From Pseudomonas sp. AN-1 (lineage in GTDB: Bacteria; Pseudomonadota; Gammaproteobacteria; Pseudomonadales; Pseudomonadaceae), in contig NZ_CP139195.1 in assembly GCF_034057115.1 (NCBI RefSeq), positions 3,534,001 to 3,598,000 on the forward strand: 64,000 bases of DNA, given 5' to 3'. Position 1 is the first letter of the stretch, and every line of letters begins with the position of its first letter. The notes under the pieces are model-generated. The model was given only the letters and a program-made list of their open reading frames with translations, made no database searches and was not told the DNA's origin. A program made the position numbers and the translations under genes. Of this stretch, positions 25,543-33,302 are shown piece by piece.

Positions 25543-26745
25543 ATGCTCGAACACAACCACAAGCGGCACTCTGCAGCCGCGTTCGGCGTCCTTGCCGCGT
25601 GCCTGCTGCCCCTGCAGATCGCCCAGGCGACCCAGGGCACCATGCCCCATGGCTACGGGGTCAAGTCCGAAGGCATGGGCGGGGTGGTCATCGCCCTGCC
25701 CCAGGATGCCCTGGCCGGCGCCTCCAACCCGGCCGGCATGGTACTGGTCGGCGACCGCCTGGATCTCGGCGTGGCCCTGCTCAAGGTCGACAACGGCGCG
25801 GAGTTCGCCGGCAGCACCGTCAGCGGCGTCGAGGACCGCGACCTCTACGTCATCCCGCAGTTCGGTGCCAACCGGATGCTCGACGAGCACAGCAGCCTCG
25901 GCCTGTCGCTGGTCGGCAACGGCGTGGGCACCGCCTATGGCGACGACGCCAACTTCGGCGGGCTGCAGGAGCCGGGGGCCGAGTTCCAGCAGATGGTCGC
26001 CACCCTCAGCTACGCCCGCCAGCTGGACGAGCGGCACAGCGTCGGCCTGGGCCTGATCCTGGTGCGCCAGGTGCTGGACATCGACGGCACCGCCAGTATC
26101 GGCCTGCCGCAGGGGCGCGACGAGGCCCACGGTGCCGGCCTGCGCATTGGCTGGATCGGCCGCCTGACCCCGGAGCTGAGCCTCGGCGCCAGCTATTCCA
26201 CCCGCGGCTACATGTCGAAGATGGACAAGTTCGACAGGCTGCTGGCCGAAGGCGGCGACCTCGACCTGCCGTCCACCTGGGCCCTCGGCGTGGCCTGGCA
26301 GCGCGGGCCGCTGACCCTGGCCGCCGACGTGCAGAAGATCCTCTGGAGCGACGTCCGCTCGCTCGGCAACCCCGGCGTGGGCCGTGCCACGGGCGCGCCG
26401 GGCGACTCCGACGGGCCGGGCTTCGGCTGGCGCGACCAGACGGTCTGGCGGGTCGGCGCCGCCTGGACGCTGAACGAGCGGCTGACCCTGCGCGCCGGCT
26501 ACAACGACGCCAACCAGTTGCTCGACAGCCGCGATACCTACCTGGGCATCCTCGCGCCGTCGGCCAACCACCGCCACGTGACGGCCGGCGCCAGCTACCG
26601 GCTGGGCAACGGTCACGAGCTGTCGCTGGCCTACGCCCGCTCGTTCAAGGACAAGGTGCACGGCGACGGTCCCGGGCCGAATGCCGTCACCTCGCCCTAC
26701 ATGGGCCAGCACTGGCTGTCCGTGGGCTATGGCGTGGACTTCTGA
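25543..26745 (+). CDS. FadL/TodX/OmpP1-type outer-membrane hydrocarbon porin
   Basis: 400 residues. A signal peptide ends about residue 29 (LPLQIAQATQG). The mature N-terminus MPHGYGVKSEGMGGVVIALPQD with ASNPAGM matches the FadL family hatch and NPA-like motif, and the C-terminus ends in a strand with terminal Phe (SVGYGVDF). Such porins take up hydrophobic aromatics or fatty acids through the outer membrane. It lies 11 bp after the StyA-like gene and 15 bp before the flavin reductase, so transport and oxidation of the same hydrophobic substrate are likely linked. The frame is open far upstream, but only the part from 25543 is supported. Confidence 0.85.
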   Translation: MLEHNHKRHSAAAFGVLAACLLPLQIAQATQGTMPHGYGVKSEGMGGVVIALPQDALAGASNPAGMVLVGDRLDLGVALLKVDNGAEFAGSTVSGVEDRDLYVIPQFGANRMLDEHSSLGLSLVGNGVGTAYGDDANFGGLQEPGAEFQQMVATLSYARQLDERHSVGLGLILVRQVLDIDGTASIGLPQGRDEAHGAGLRIGWIGRLTPELSLGASYSTRGYMSKMDKFDRLLAEGGDLDLPSTWALGVAWQRGPLTLAADVQKILWSDVRSLGNPGVGRATGAPGDSDGPGFGWRDQTVWRVGAAWTLNERLTLRAGYNDANQLLDSRDTYLGILAPSANHRHVTAGASYRLGNGHELSLAYARSFKDKVHGDGPGPNAVTSPYMGQHWLSVGYGVDF

Positions 26746-26760
26746 GCAGGAGCGACAGCG

Positions 26761-27252
26761 ATGATCGAAAGCAGACAATTGCGCCAGGCGCTCGGCCAGT
26801 TCGCCACCGGCGTCACCATAGTCACCACCCGCGACGGCGAGGGCCAGCCCATCGGCGTCACCGCCAGCAGCTTCAACGCGGTATCGCTGGAGCCGCCGCT
26901 GGTGCTGTGGAGCATCGGCCGGAACGCCTTCAGCTACCCGGCGTTCGCCGAGGCCGGGCATTTCGCCGTGCACGTGCTGGACGCCGGGCAGCGCGGGCTG
27001 TCCGACCGTTTCGCCCAGGCCGCGACGGACAAGTTCGCCGGCCTCGAGCTCGGCAGCGGCCTCGGCGAGGTGCCCCTGCTGCCCGGCTGCCTGGCGTCGT
27101 TCGAGTGCAGCACCGAGCACCGCTACGAGGGCGGCGACCACCTGATCCTGGTCGGCCGGGTGCTGCGCATGGAAGTGGCGCGCAGCGCGGCGCAACCCCT
27201 GCTGTTCCACCGCGGGCGCTATGCGGAACTGGTCTGCCCGGAAACCGCGTGA
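26761..27252 (+). CDS. flavin reductase (StyB-like)
   Basis: 163 residues, flavin reductase domain of the short-chain type. GQFATGVTIVTT near the N-terminus and ASSFNAVSLEPPLVLW (about 39-54) are the family's FMN/FAD-binding motifs, followed by FAVHVLDAGQ. It would reduce FAD or FMN with NADH and pass it to the StyA-like oxygenase encoded two genes upstream. Start ATG 26761 follows GCAGGAGCGACAGCG. Its stop is 32 bp before operator D. No terminator is seen directly after it; the first is at 27464. Confidence 0.88.
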   Translation: MIESRQLRQALGQFATGVTIVTTRDGEGQPIGVTASSFNAVSLEPPLVLWSIGRNAFSYPAFAEAGHFAVHVLDAGQRGLSDRFAQAATDKFAGLELGSGLGEVPLLPGCLASFECSTEHRYEGGDHLILVGRVLRMEVARSAAQPLLFHRGRYAELVCPETA

Positions 27253-27284
27253 CGCCGCCTGGGCCGTCTGCCGCGGGCGTTTCC

Positions 27285-27346
27285 TGCGGTGGCGGGATAA
27301 GCGCGCAACCCATTGGAGTGCCGGCACCGTCCCCGCTTCCTAAGAT
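27285..27346 (+). promoter_or_regulatory. XylS/OxoS-type operator-promoter D (no protein gene behind it)
   Basis: TGCG-GTGGCG-GGATA (27285-27299), 6 bp, CAAC-CCATTG-GAGTG (27306-27320), 20 bp, TAAGAT -10 (27341-27346). The geometry is the same as at sites A, B, C and E. Its CATTGGAG proximal half-site is shared with oxoO's site C. It lies 388 bp before oxoR, which has its own site E; what follows D is a structured stretch ending in a terminator. Confidence 0.78.
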
Positions 27347-27352
27347 CGGGCC

Positions 27353-27492
27353 ATGGCAGCGAAGACTCGCTGCCCGGCCTGGTCCGGCCTGGCCTGGCCG
27401 GGCCCGGTCGCCGACCGGCTCCAGTTTCGTCCCGACAGTCTCGCGCTGACTGTCCCATGTTTGCCCGTGCCGTTGCGGCACGGGTTTTTTTT
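27353..27492 (+). ncRNA. candidate small RNA of the oxo regulon
   Basis: Predicted 5' end about 7 nt after the -10 box of operator D, 3' end at the T-run of an intrinsic terminator: about 140 nt. Hairpins in order: GGCAGCGA-AGAC-TCGCTGCC (27355-27374), CCGGTC-GCC-GACCGG (27404-27418), GACAGTC-TCGCGCT-GACTGTC (27434-27454, perfect 7-bp stem) and the terminator. The only frame, from ATG 27353, has no ribosome site and runs through the terminator. Alternatives: an attenuator leader for oxoR, or an operator left orphaned by a deletion, with the terminator belonging to the flavin reductase gene. Target and function are unknown. Confidence 0.5.
27464..27492 (+). terminator. strong intrinsic terminator
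   Basis: Nine-bp perfect stem CCCGTGCCG / CGGCACGGG with loop TTG followed by eight T. It is the best terminator in the catabolic region. It ends whatever is transcribed from operator D and any read-through from the flavin reductase gene, before promoter E. Confidence 0.9.
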
Positions 27493-27561
27493 GCCCGCGA
27501 TTCGCCTTCCAGCCCCCGTGTCTGCTGCCCGTCGCGATATCCGACCACGGCAGCAGGAATT

Positions 27562-27623
27562 TGCACTGGCGGGATAAGCCGGTAACTCGCGGGAGCGCTC
27601 GGCCGCTACCCGCTTCCTATGAT
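27562..27623 (+). promoter_or_regulatory. XylS/OxoS-type operator-promoter E (oxoR operon)
   Basis: TGCA-CTGGCG-GGATA (27562-27576), 6 bp, TAAC-TCGCGG-GAGCG (27583-27597), 20 bp, TATGAT -10 (27618-27623). Predicted transcription start about 27630, about 105 nt before oxoR. Half-site, spacing and -10 match sites A and B. Confidence 0.83.
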
Positions 27624-27733
27624 CGGGGCAAGTCAGCAGTAACCGGGCGGCCGTTCCAGCCGCCATCCAATCCAGGCGCCCAGCACGCCACCGCTGCTGG
27701 TCGCCGATGCCTGTAAGACGGAGGCAACCGATC

Positions 27734-28762
27734 ATGAACGACGCAATCCACCAGGTCACCGTGAATTTCGCCGACGGCGTCAGCCGCAGCTTCGCCGTGC
27801 CCGCCGAGGCCAGCATCCTCGATGCCGCCATCAAGGCGGAGATCCCGCTGCTCTACCAGTGCCGCTCGGGCGGCTGCTCCAGCTGCATGGCCCAGCTCGC
27901 CGACGGCGACGCGCGCACCCGTCCCGGCGCCAGCTCGTCACTGCTGGCCAGCGAGTACGCCGCCGGCCAGCGCCTGCTGTGCCTGTGCCAGGCGCAGTCG
28001 GACTGCACCTTCGAGGTGCCCTACGGCAGCGAGGTCGGTTCCAGCGCGGCGAAGGAAGTGCACGCCTTCATCGATTCCATCGAGCGCATCGCCGTCAACG
28101 TGGTGCGCCTGACCCTGGAGCTGGCCGACGGCGACTGGCTGGAGTTCCGCCCCGGCCAGTTCGTGCAGATCGAGGTGCCCGGCTTCGGCGTGCTGCGCAG
28201 CTACTCGCCGTCCAGCACCCTAGCCGACCTGCCCCGGCTGCAGCTGCTGGTGCGCCTGCTGCCGGGTGGGGCGATGTCCAGCTACCTGGAGGAGAAGGCC
28301 CAGGTCGAGGACGTGCTGACTCTGCGCGGCCCCTACGGCGCGTTCTTCCTGCGCGAGGAGCACCGCCGCGCGCCGCACATCTTCGTCGCCGGCGGCACCG
28401 GCCTGGCGCCGATCCTGTCGATGATCGACACCCTGCGCCAGAACGGCGGCAAGAAGCCGCCGATGCTGCTCAGCTTCGGCTGCGCCACCCCGGAGGTGCT
28501 GTTCGGCCTCGACGACATCGAGCTGCGCCAGCAGTGGCTGCCGAGCCTGGAGGCGCGCATCTGCGTCGACCGCGAGCCGACCGAGGGCCTGCACCACGGC
28601 AGCCCGGTCAGCGCCCTGCGCGAGGGCGATGTGGTCAGCCCGGACACCGTCGCCTACCTGTGCGGCCCGCAGCCGATGATCGATGCCGCCACCGCGCGGC
28701 TGGTCGAGCTGGGCGTCGCCCCGCAAAACATCTTCAGCGAACAGTTCGTGGCCAGCCACTGA
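27734..28762 (+). CDS. oxoR: 2-oxo-1,2-dihydroquinoline 8-monooxygenase reductase component
   Basis: 342 residues. The N-terminal plant-type [2Fe-2S] ferredoxin domain has Cys43-x4-Cys48-x2-Cys51 and a fourth Cys at 83 or 85. The FAD domain has RSYSPSS (about 156) and the NAD domain GGTGLAP and CGPQPM. It passes electrons from NADH to the Rieske cluster of OxoO. Start ATG 27734 follows GGAGG at a spacing of 9; nine residues further upstream are open but unlikely. It heads a tightly packed seven-gene operon under operator E. Similar reductases serve benzoate and carbazole oxygenases, so the oxoR name rests on the presence of oxoO and the shared operator. Confidence 0.85.
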   Translation: MNDAIHQVTVNFADGVSRSFAVPAEASILDAAIKAEIPLLYQCRSGGCSSCMAQLADGDARTRPGASSSLLASEYAAGQRLLCLCQAQSDCTFEVPYGSEVGSSAAKEVHAFIDSIERIAVNVVRLTLELADGDWLEFRPGQFVQIEVPGFGVLRSYSPSSTLADLPRLQLLVRLLPGGAMSSYLEEKAQVEDVLTLRGPYGAFFLREEHRRAPHIFVAGGTGLAPILSMIDTLRQNGGKKPPMLLSFGCATPEVLFGLDDIELRQQWLPSLEARICVDREPTEGLHHGSPVSALREGDVVSPDTVAYLCGPQPMIDAATARLVELGVAPQNIFSEQFVASH

Positions 28763-28772
28763 GGAGCCTCCC

Positions 28773-30101
28773 ATGCAACCGACCGTGTCCGTGCCGTTCT
28801 CGGCCGAGCAGATGAAGTGGTACGAGCAGGCCTGCGCGCGCATCGACCCCAAGCGCCTGCAGTACCTGTTGTTCGACCTGACCAACATCCACAGCCCGAC
28901 CGGCGCGGCCGGCGCGGCCAGCCAGTTCATGGCCCGCCACCTGGAGTCGGTCGGCCTGTCGGCGCGCTACCAGCCGATGAGCGCGACCAGCGGCAACGTG
29001 CTGGCCGAGCGCCGCGGCAGCGGCGGCGGTGCCAGCGTGCTGCTCTACGCGCCGATCGACACCCACCTGGAGGAGGGCGACGAGGCCCAGGAGATCCTCA
29101 CCGGCAAGGCGCCCGAGGCCGACATGCAGATCACGGCGCGGATGATCGACGACTGGGTGTTCGGCCTCGGCGCTTCCAACCCCAAGGGCATGGTCGCGAC
29201 CCTCACCGAGGTGGCCACCGCGCTGATCGAGGCCGAGGTGCCGCTGGTCGGCGACCTGCTGGTCGGCATGGCCGACGGCGGCATGCCGGTGGACATTGCC
29301 GGACGCGATCACGCCGGCATGTCCAACGGCGTGTTCCACCTGCTCAATCGCGGCGGCTCGCCGGACTTCGCGGTGATCATGAAGCCGTGGAACTGGGTCT
29401 ACCACGAGGAGCCGGGCATGGCCTGGTTCAAGCTGCGCGTGCACGGCACCCTCGGCTACGCCGGCGTGCCGCGCGACATCCCGGGCTTCCGCAGCTCGGT
29501 GGTGCCGGCGGCCACGGTTATCCAGGAGCTGGAGCGCTGGATCATCGACTACGCCGAGCGCAACACCTCCGGGCAGATCAAGCCGCACGGCTGGATCGCC
29601 GGGGTGCGTGGCGGCGACGTGCAGCGTCCGGCCTTCCCCTCGGCGGTCACCGAGATCTTCTTCGACGTGCGCGTCAATCCGCGCAGCAGCCCGGCCGATG
29701 TGAAGGCGCAGTTCGCCGCCTTCGTCCGCGAGCTGCAGGCGCAGCGCCCCGAACTGGAGCTGGACTGGGAAATGTACGGCTCGGTGGCCGGCGGCAGCAC
29801 CGACCCGCAGAACTGGATCATCCAGTCGTGTCGGCGCGGCTGGGAGCACATCGAGCACCGTCCGCACGGCCAGGCCGACCTGCTCGGCGGGCAGACCGAC
29901 GGCGCCGCGCTGCGCCGCCTGGGCATCCCCACTGCGCGCATCGGCTGGCCGTGGCCGGCGCAGGGCGCGCCGCTGCCGGTGGCCGAGGGCCTCGGCGGCA
30001 TGGGCGCCACCTACATTCCCGACCTGATCCCCTGCGCGAAGAAGATCATGTACGCGCTGATCGACACCCTGACCCGCCCGCGCCACGAGCTGGGCCTGTG
30101 A
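28773..30101 (+). CDS. M20-peptidase-like protein with degenerate metal site
   Basis: 442 residues with the M20 zinc amidohydrolase layout, but the metal ligands are mostly missing. Motif 1, normally HxD, reads LLYAPIDTH (His to Pro, Asp kept). Motif 2, normally GxGxxDxKGG, reads GLGASNPKG (bridging Asp to Asn). Motif 3, normally DEE, reads MADGGMP (both Glu lost). The region of the last His reads GGMGATYIPD. The Asp in GGQTDGAA is kept. A classical two-zinc peptidase is therefore unlikely; it may use another mechanism, bind one metal differently, or be a binding/scaffold protein. Start ATG 28773 after GAGGAGCCTCCC, 10 bp from oxoR. A role in C-N bond handling is only suggested by context. 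Confidence 0.75.
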   Translation: MQPTVSVPFSAEQMKWYEQACARIDPKRLQYLLFDLTNIHSPTGAAGAASQFMARHLESVGLSARYQPMSATSGNVLAERRGSGGGASVLLYAPIDTHLEEGDEAQEILTGKAPEADMQITARMIDDWVFGLGASNPKGMVATLTEVATALIEAEVPLVGDLLVGMADGGMPVDIAGRDHAGMSNGVFHLLNRGGSPDFAVIMKPWNWVYHEEPGMAWFKLRVHGTLGYAGVPRDIPGFRSSVVPAATVIQELERWIIDYAERNTSGQIKPHGWIAGVRGGDVQRPAFPSAVTEIFFDVRVNPRSSPADVKAQFAAFVRELQAQRPELELDWEMYGSVAGGSTDPQNWIIQSCRRGWEHIEHRPHGQADLLGGQTDGAALRRLGIPTARIGWPWPAQGAPLPVAEGLGGMGATYIPDLIPCAKKIMYALIDTLTRPRHELGL

Positions 30102-30115
30102 GGAGCACCGCGACG

Positions 30116-30877
30116 ATGAGCAAGCGCATCAAGATGATCTTCCCGGTGCCGATGAGCGAGGCGACCCGCCCGCTGGTGGAGTCGCAGCTGCCGGCGGAGC
30201 TGATCCGCCCGGACATCGAGGTCAGCTTCGTCGGCGCCGGCCAGGTGCTGACCCTGGCCGACAGCTACTACGACATGGCGATCATGGAGCAGGCGGTGAT
30301 CGCCGCCGGCATCCAGGCCGAGGCGGAGGGCTTCGACGCGGTGTGCATCAACACCGTCAGCGACTCCGGTCTCGCCGCCCTGCGTTCGCGCCTGAGCATC
30401 CCGGTGCTGGCGCCGGGGCAGGGCGCCTTCCACCTGGCCAGCATGCTCGGCCACAGGTTCAGCATCCTGACCATGTGGCCGCGCTGGTTCCCGCTGTACC
30501 GCAAGACCCTCAAGGAGTACGGCCTGGAGTCGCGGCTGGCGTCGATCCGCGCGATCGACGTGCGCCCGGACACCGAGGCGCTGCTGCAGGGCAAGGAGGA
30601 AGTGGTGTTCGGCCGCCTGTTCGAGGAGGCCAAGCGCGCCATCGCCGAGGACGGCGCTGACGTGATCGTGCTCGGCTCGACCACCATGCACCAGTCGCAC
30701 GCCTTCCTCGCCGAGCGCCTGCCGGTGCCGGTGCTCAACCCCGGCCAGGTCGCCTACAAGCTCTGCGAGCTGTTCCTCGACCTGGGCCTGGCGCACAGCA
30801 AGTTCGCCTATCCGAGCCCCGAGGCGTTCAAGGACGCCGCCTTCGATTCCTTCTCCGCTACCGGGAGCCGCCCATGA
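30116..30877 (+). CDS. Asp/Glu/hydantoin racemase-like protein lacking both catalytic Cys
   Basis: 253 residues. The fold pattern fits the Asp/Glu racemase superfamily (also hydantoin racemase, maleate isomerase, arylmalonate decarboxylase). The two catalytic Cys positions read Thr (INTVSDSG, where hydantoin racemases have CFGDPG) and Ser (VLGSTTMH, where they have LGCAGM). One other Cys (VCIN) lies three residues before the first site. Racemisation by the two-Cys mechanism is thus unlikely; lyase, isomerase or hydrolase chemistry, or a binding role, are possible. It starts 14 bp after the M20-like gene and its stop overlaps the amidase start by 4 bp (ATGA). Confidence 0.75.
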   Translation: MSKRIKMIFPVPMSEATRPLVESQLPAELIRPDIEVSFVGAGQVLTLADSYYDMAIMEQAVIAAGIQAEAEGFDAVCINTVSDSGLAALRSRLSIPVLAPGQGAFHLASMLGHRFSILTMWPRWFPLYRKTLKEYGLESRLASIRAIDVRPDTEALLQGKEEVVFGRLFEEAKRAIAEDGADVIVLGSTTMHQSHAFLAERLPVPVLNPGQVAYKLCELFLDLGLAHSKFAYPSPEAFKDAAFDSFSATGSRP

Positions 30878-32322
30878 AACTGCCCGTGTTCGCGCAGGCC
30901 GCCTGCGCCACCGACCTGACCATCGCCGAGGCGCTCGACGCCCTGCGCAGCGGCCGCCTGAGCAGCCGCCAGCTGGTCGAGGCCTGTCTCGCCCGTGCCG
31001 AGGCCGCTCGCGAGCTGAACGTGTTCGTCACCCTCGACGCCGCCGGCGCGCTGGCCGCCGCCGATGCCGCCGACGCGGCGCGCCGTGCCGGCCTGCCGCT
31101 CAAGCCGCTGGCCGGCATCCCCATCGTGGTCAAGGACAACATCCACGCCGCCGGCCTGCCGGCCACCGCCGGCACCCCGGCGCTGGCCGACTTCGTGCCC
31201 GGCGAGGACGCGCCGAGCCTGCGCCCGCTGCGCGAGGCCGGCGCCATCGTGCTGGGCAAGACCAACATGCACGAGCTGGCCTTCGGCGCCACCGGTTACA
31301 ACCCGGCGTTCAACACCGGCGAGCTGCTCGGCGTGCGCAACCCCTACGACTTCACCCGCATCGCCGGCGGCTCGTCCTCCGGCAGCGCGGCGGCGCTGGG
31401 TGCACGCATGGCGCTGGCGGCGCTGGGCACCGACACCGGCGGCTCGATGCGCATCCCCTGCGCGCTGAACGGCTGCGCCTCGCTGCGCCCCAGCCACGGC
31501 CGCTACTCGGGGCGCGGGGTGATCCCCATCGCGCCGAGCCGCGACACCGTCGGGCCGATGGCGCTGTGCATGACCGACGTCGCCCTGCTCGACGGCCTGA
31601 TCAGCGGCGAGGCCGCGCTGCCGCCGGTGACCCTGGCCGGCCTGCGCCTGGGCATCGCGCCGGGCTTCTGGCGCGACCTCGACGCCGACACCCGCGCGGT
31701 CGCCGAGGCGGCGCTGGACAAGCTGCGCGCCGCCGGGGTGACCCTGGTGGAGGTCGGCGAGGAGCGCCTGCAGGAACTCACCCAGCCGATCGGCACGCTG
31801 GTGGTGATCCACGAGGCCCGTCCGGCGATGCAGGCCTGGCTGCGCGAGCAGGGGCCGGGCATCGACATCGACGAACTGGCCCGCGGCATCGCCAGCCCGG
31901 ACGTGCAGGCGATCTACCAGCAGCTGGTGCTGCCGAGCCAGGTGCCCACGGCTGAAGGCCTGGTCGACTCCGCGCCGCTGTATGCAGAGGCCATGGCCAG
32001 CGGCCGTCCGGCGCTGCAGGCGCACTACGCCGAGCTGTTCGAACGCCATGCGCTGGACGCCTTCATCTTCCCGACCACCCCGGTGGTGGCGCCGGCGGCC
32101 GGCCCCGAGGTCAACGAGCCGGCCTGCTTCGAGCGGCTGATCAGCAACACCGAGCCGTCGGCCAGCGCCGGCCTGCCGGGCATCCAGCTGCCGGCCGGCC
32201 TCGGCGCCGCCAGCGGCCTGCCGGTCGGCCTGGAGCTGGACGGCCCGGCCGGCAGCGACCGCCGCCTGCTGGCCATCGGCATCGCCCTGGAGGCGGTGCT
32301 GGGCCGCATCCCCCGCGCCTGA
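30874..32322 (+). CDS. amidase signature family hydrolase 2
   Basis: 482 residues, similar in layout to indoleacetamide hydrolase and mandelamide hydrolase. The triad is complete: Lys in VVKDNIH (about 89), cis-Ser in GGSSSGSA (about 168) and Ser in TDTGGSMRIP (about 192). It is translationally coupled to the racemase-like gene. It could hydrolyse an amide formed from the N-heterocycle, perhaps releasing ammonia; the substrate is not known. Twenty bp separate it from the extradiol dioxygenase gene. The other amidase in the window (21687) has a different active-site context (GASSSGCG). Confidence 0.87.
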   Translation: MKLPVFAQAACATDLTIAEALDALRSGRLSSRQLVEACLARAEAARELNVFVTLDAAGALAAADAADAARRAGLPLKPLAGIPIVVKDNIHAAGLPATAGTPALADFVPGEDAPSLRPLREAGAIVLGKTNMHELAFGATGYNPAFNTGELLGVRNPYDFTRIAGGSSSGSAAALGARMALAALGTDTGGSMRIPCALNGCASLRPSHGRYSGRGVIPIAPSRDTVGPMALCMTDVALLDGLISGEAALPPVTLAGLRLGIAPGFWRDLDADTRAVAEAALDKLRAAGVTLVEVGEERLQELTQPIGTLVVIHEARPAMQAWLREQGPGIDIDELARGIASPDVQAIYQQLVLPSQVPTAEGLVDSAPLYAEAMASGRPALQAHYAELFERHALDAFIFPTTPVVAPAAGPEVNEPACFERLISNTEPSASAGLPGIQLPAGLGAASGLPVGLELDGPAGSDRRLLAIGIALEAVLGRIPRA

Positions 32323-32342
32323 AACCATTGGAGAGCAGACAG

Positions 32343-33302
32343 ATGATCAAGGCACTGAGTTACGTGGTGGTGCACACCCCGCACCTGGCGGAGTGGCTGA
32401 AGATGGCCGGCGAGCACATCGGCATGCAGGTCGAGATCGTGCAGCCGGGCGAGTGTGCGCGGCTGCGCGTGGACGAGAAGGCCCAGCGCTTCGTGCTGCA
32501 GGCCGTCGACGGCGAGTCCTCGATGGTCATGGGCCTGGAGGCCAGCGATGCGGCCGCCTTCGCCCAGGCACGCCAGGCGCTGCAGGAGGCCGGCTACCAG
32601 ACCCGCCAAGGCAGCCGCGCCGAGTGCGAGCTGCGCGCAGTGGACGACCTGTTCCACTTCGACGATCCGGACGGCTGCCGCGTCGAGGTCGCCTTGGGCC
32701 TGCAGGATGCCGCCACGCCCTTCGTCCCCGGCCGCCCGCTGGGCGGCTTCCGCACCGGCGAGCTGGGCCTCGGCCACGTCGCCTTCATCACCCCGAAGTT
32801 CGAGGAGATGTGCCACCTGTACAAGGAGGTGCTGCAGTTCCGCCTCAGCGACTACACCAGCGTGCCGTTCCGCGTCGAGTTCCTCCACGTCAACCCGCGC
32901 CACCATACCCTGGGCATCGCCTACACCGGCGGACCGCGCAAGCTGTACCACCTGATGATCGAGTACAACGACTTCGACGACCTCGGTCGCGCCCATGACC
33001 TGGCGCTGGAGAATCCCGACTCCATCGGCGTCACCTTCGGCCGCCACATCAACGACCACATGACCTCGTTCTACCTGAAGAACCCCGACGACTGGATGCT
33101 CGAGCTGGGCTGGGCGGGACGCACCATCGGCCCCGACTGGCAGGTCGAGGAGCTGTCCGGCATGAGCCTGTGGGGTCACGACCGCACCTGGCTGCCGGCC
33201 GACAAGCGCGAGCATGCCCGGCAGATTCTCAAGGACCTGTCCAAGCGCGGGCTGCGCGCCCCCGTAGTAACCAACAGCCAAACCGCCAAGGTGAGCCAAT
33301 GA
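32343..33302 (+). CDS. type I (VOC-fold) extradiol ring-cleavage dioxygenase
   Basis: 319 residues made of two vicinal-oxygen-chelate domains, as in biphenyl-2,3-diol dioxygenases. Fe ligands are expected at His in GLGHVAFI (about 145), His in the NPRHHTLGIAY/YHLMIEY region and Glu in DDWMLELGW (about 260), all present. Start ATG 32343 follows GGAGAGCAGACAG; the TTG 15 bp upstream is less likely. It would open a catechol-type ring, followed by the C-C hydrolase encoded next with a 4-bp overlap. Since MhpB (class III) is also present, this enzyme probably acts on a different catechol, for example a bicyclic or N-containing intermediate; inference. Confidence 0.87.
   Translation: MIKALSYVVVHTPHLAEWLKMAGEHIGMQVEIVQPGECARLRVDEKAQRFVLQAVDGESSMVMGLEASDAAAFAQARQALQEAGYQTRQGSRAECELRAVDDLFHFDDPDGCRVEVALGLQDAATPFVPGRPLGGFRTGELGLGHVAFITPKFEEMCHLYKEVLQFRLSDYTSVPFRVEFLHVNPRHHTLGIAYTGGPRKLYHLMIEYNDFDDLGRAHDLALENPDSIGVTFGRHINDHMTSFYLKNPDDWMLELGWAGRTIGPDWQVEELSGMSLWGHDRTWLPADKREHARQILKDLSKRGLRAPVVTNSQTAKVSQ

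Noticed and set aside
27353-27577. 74-residue ORF starting at the predicted small RNA start
   Set aside because: No ribosome site, start at the expected 5' end, and the frame runs through the terminator.
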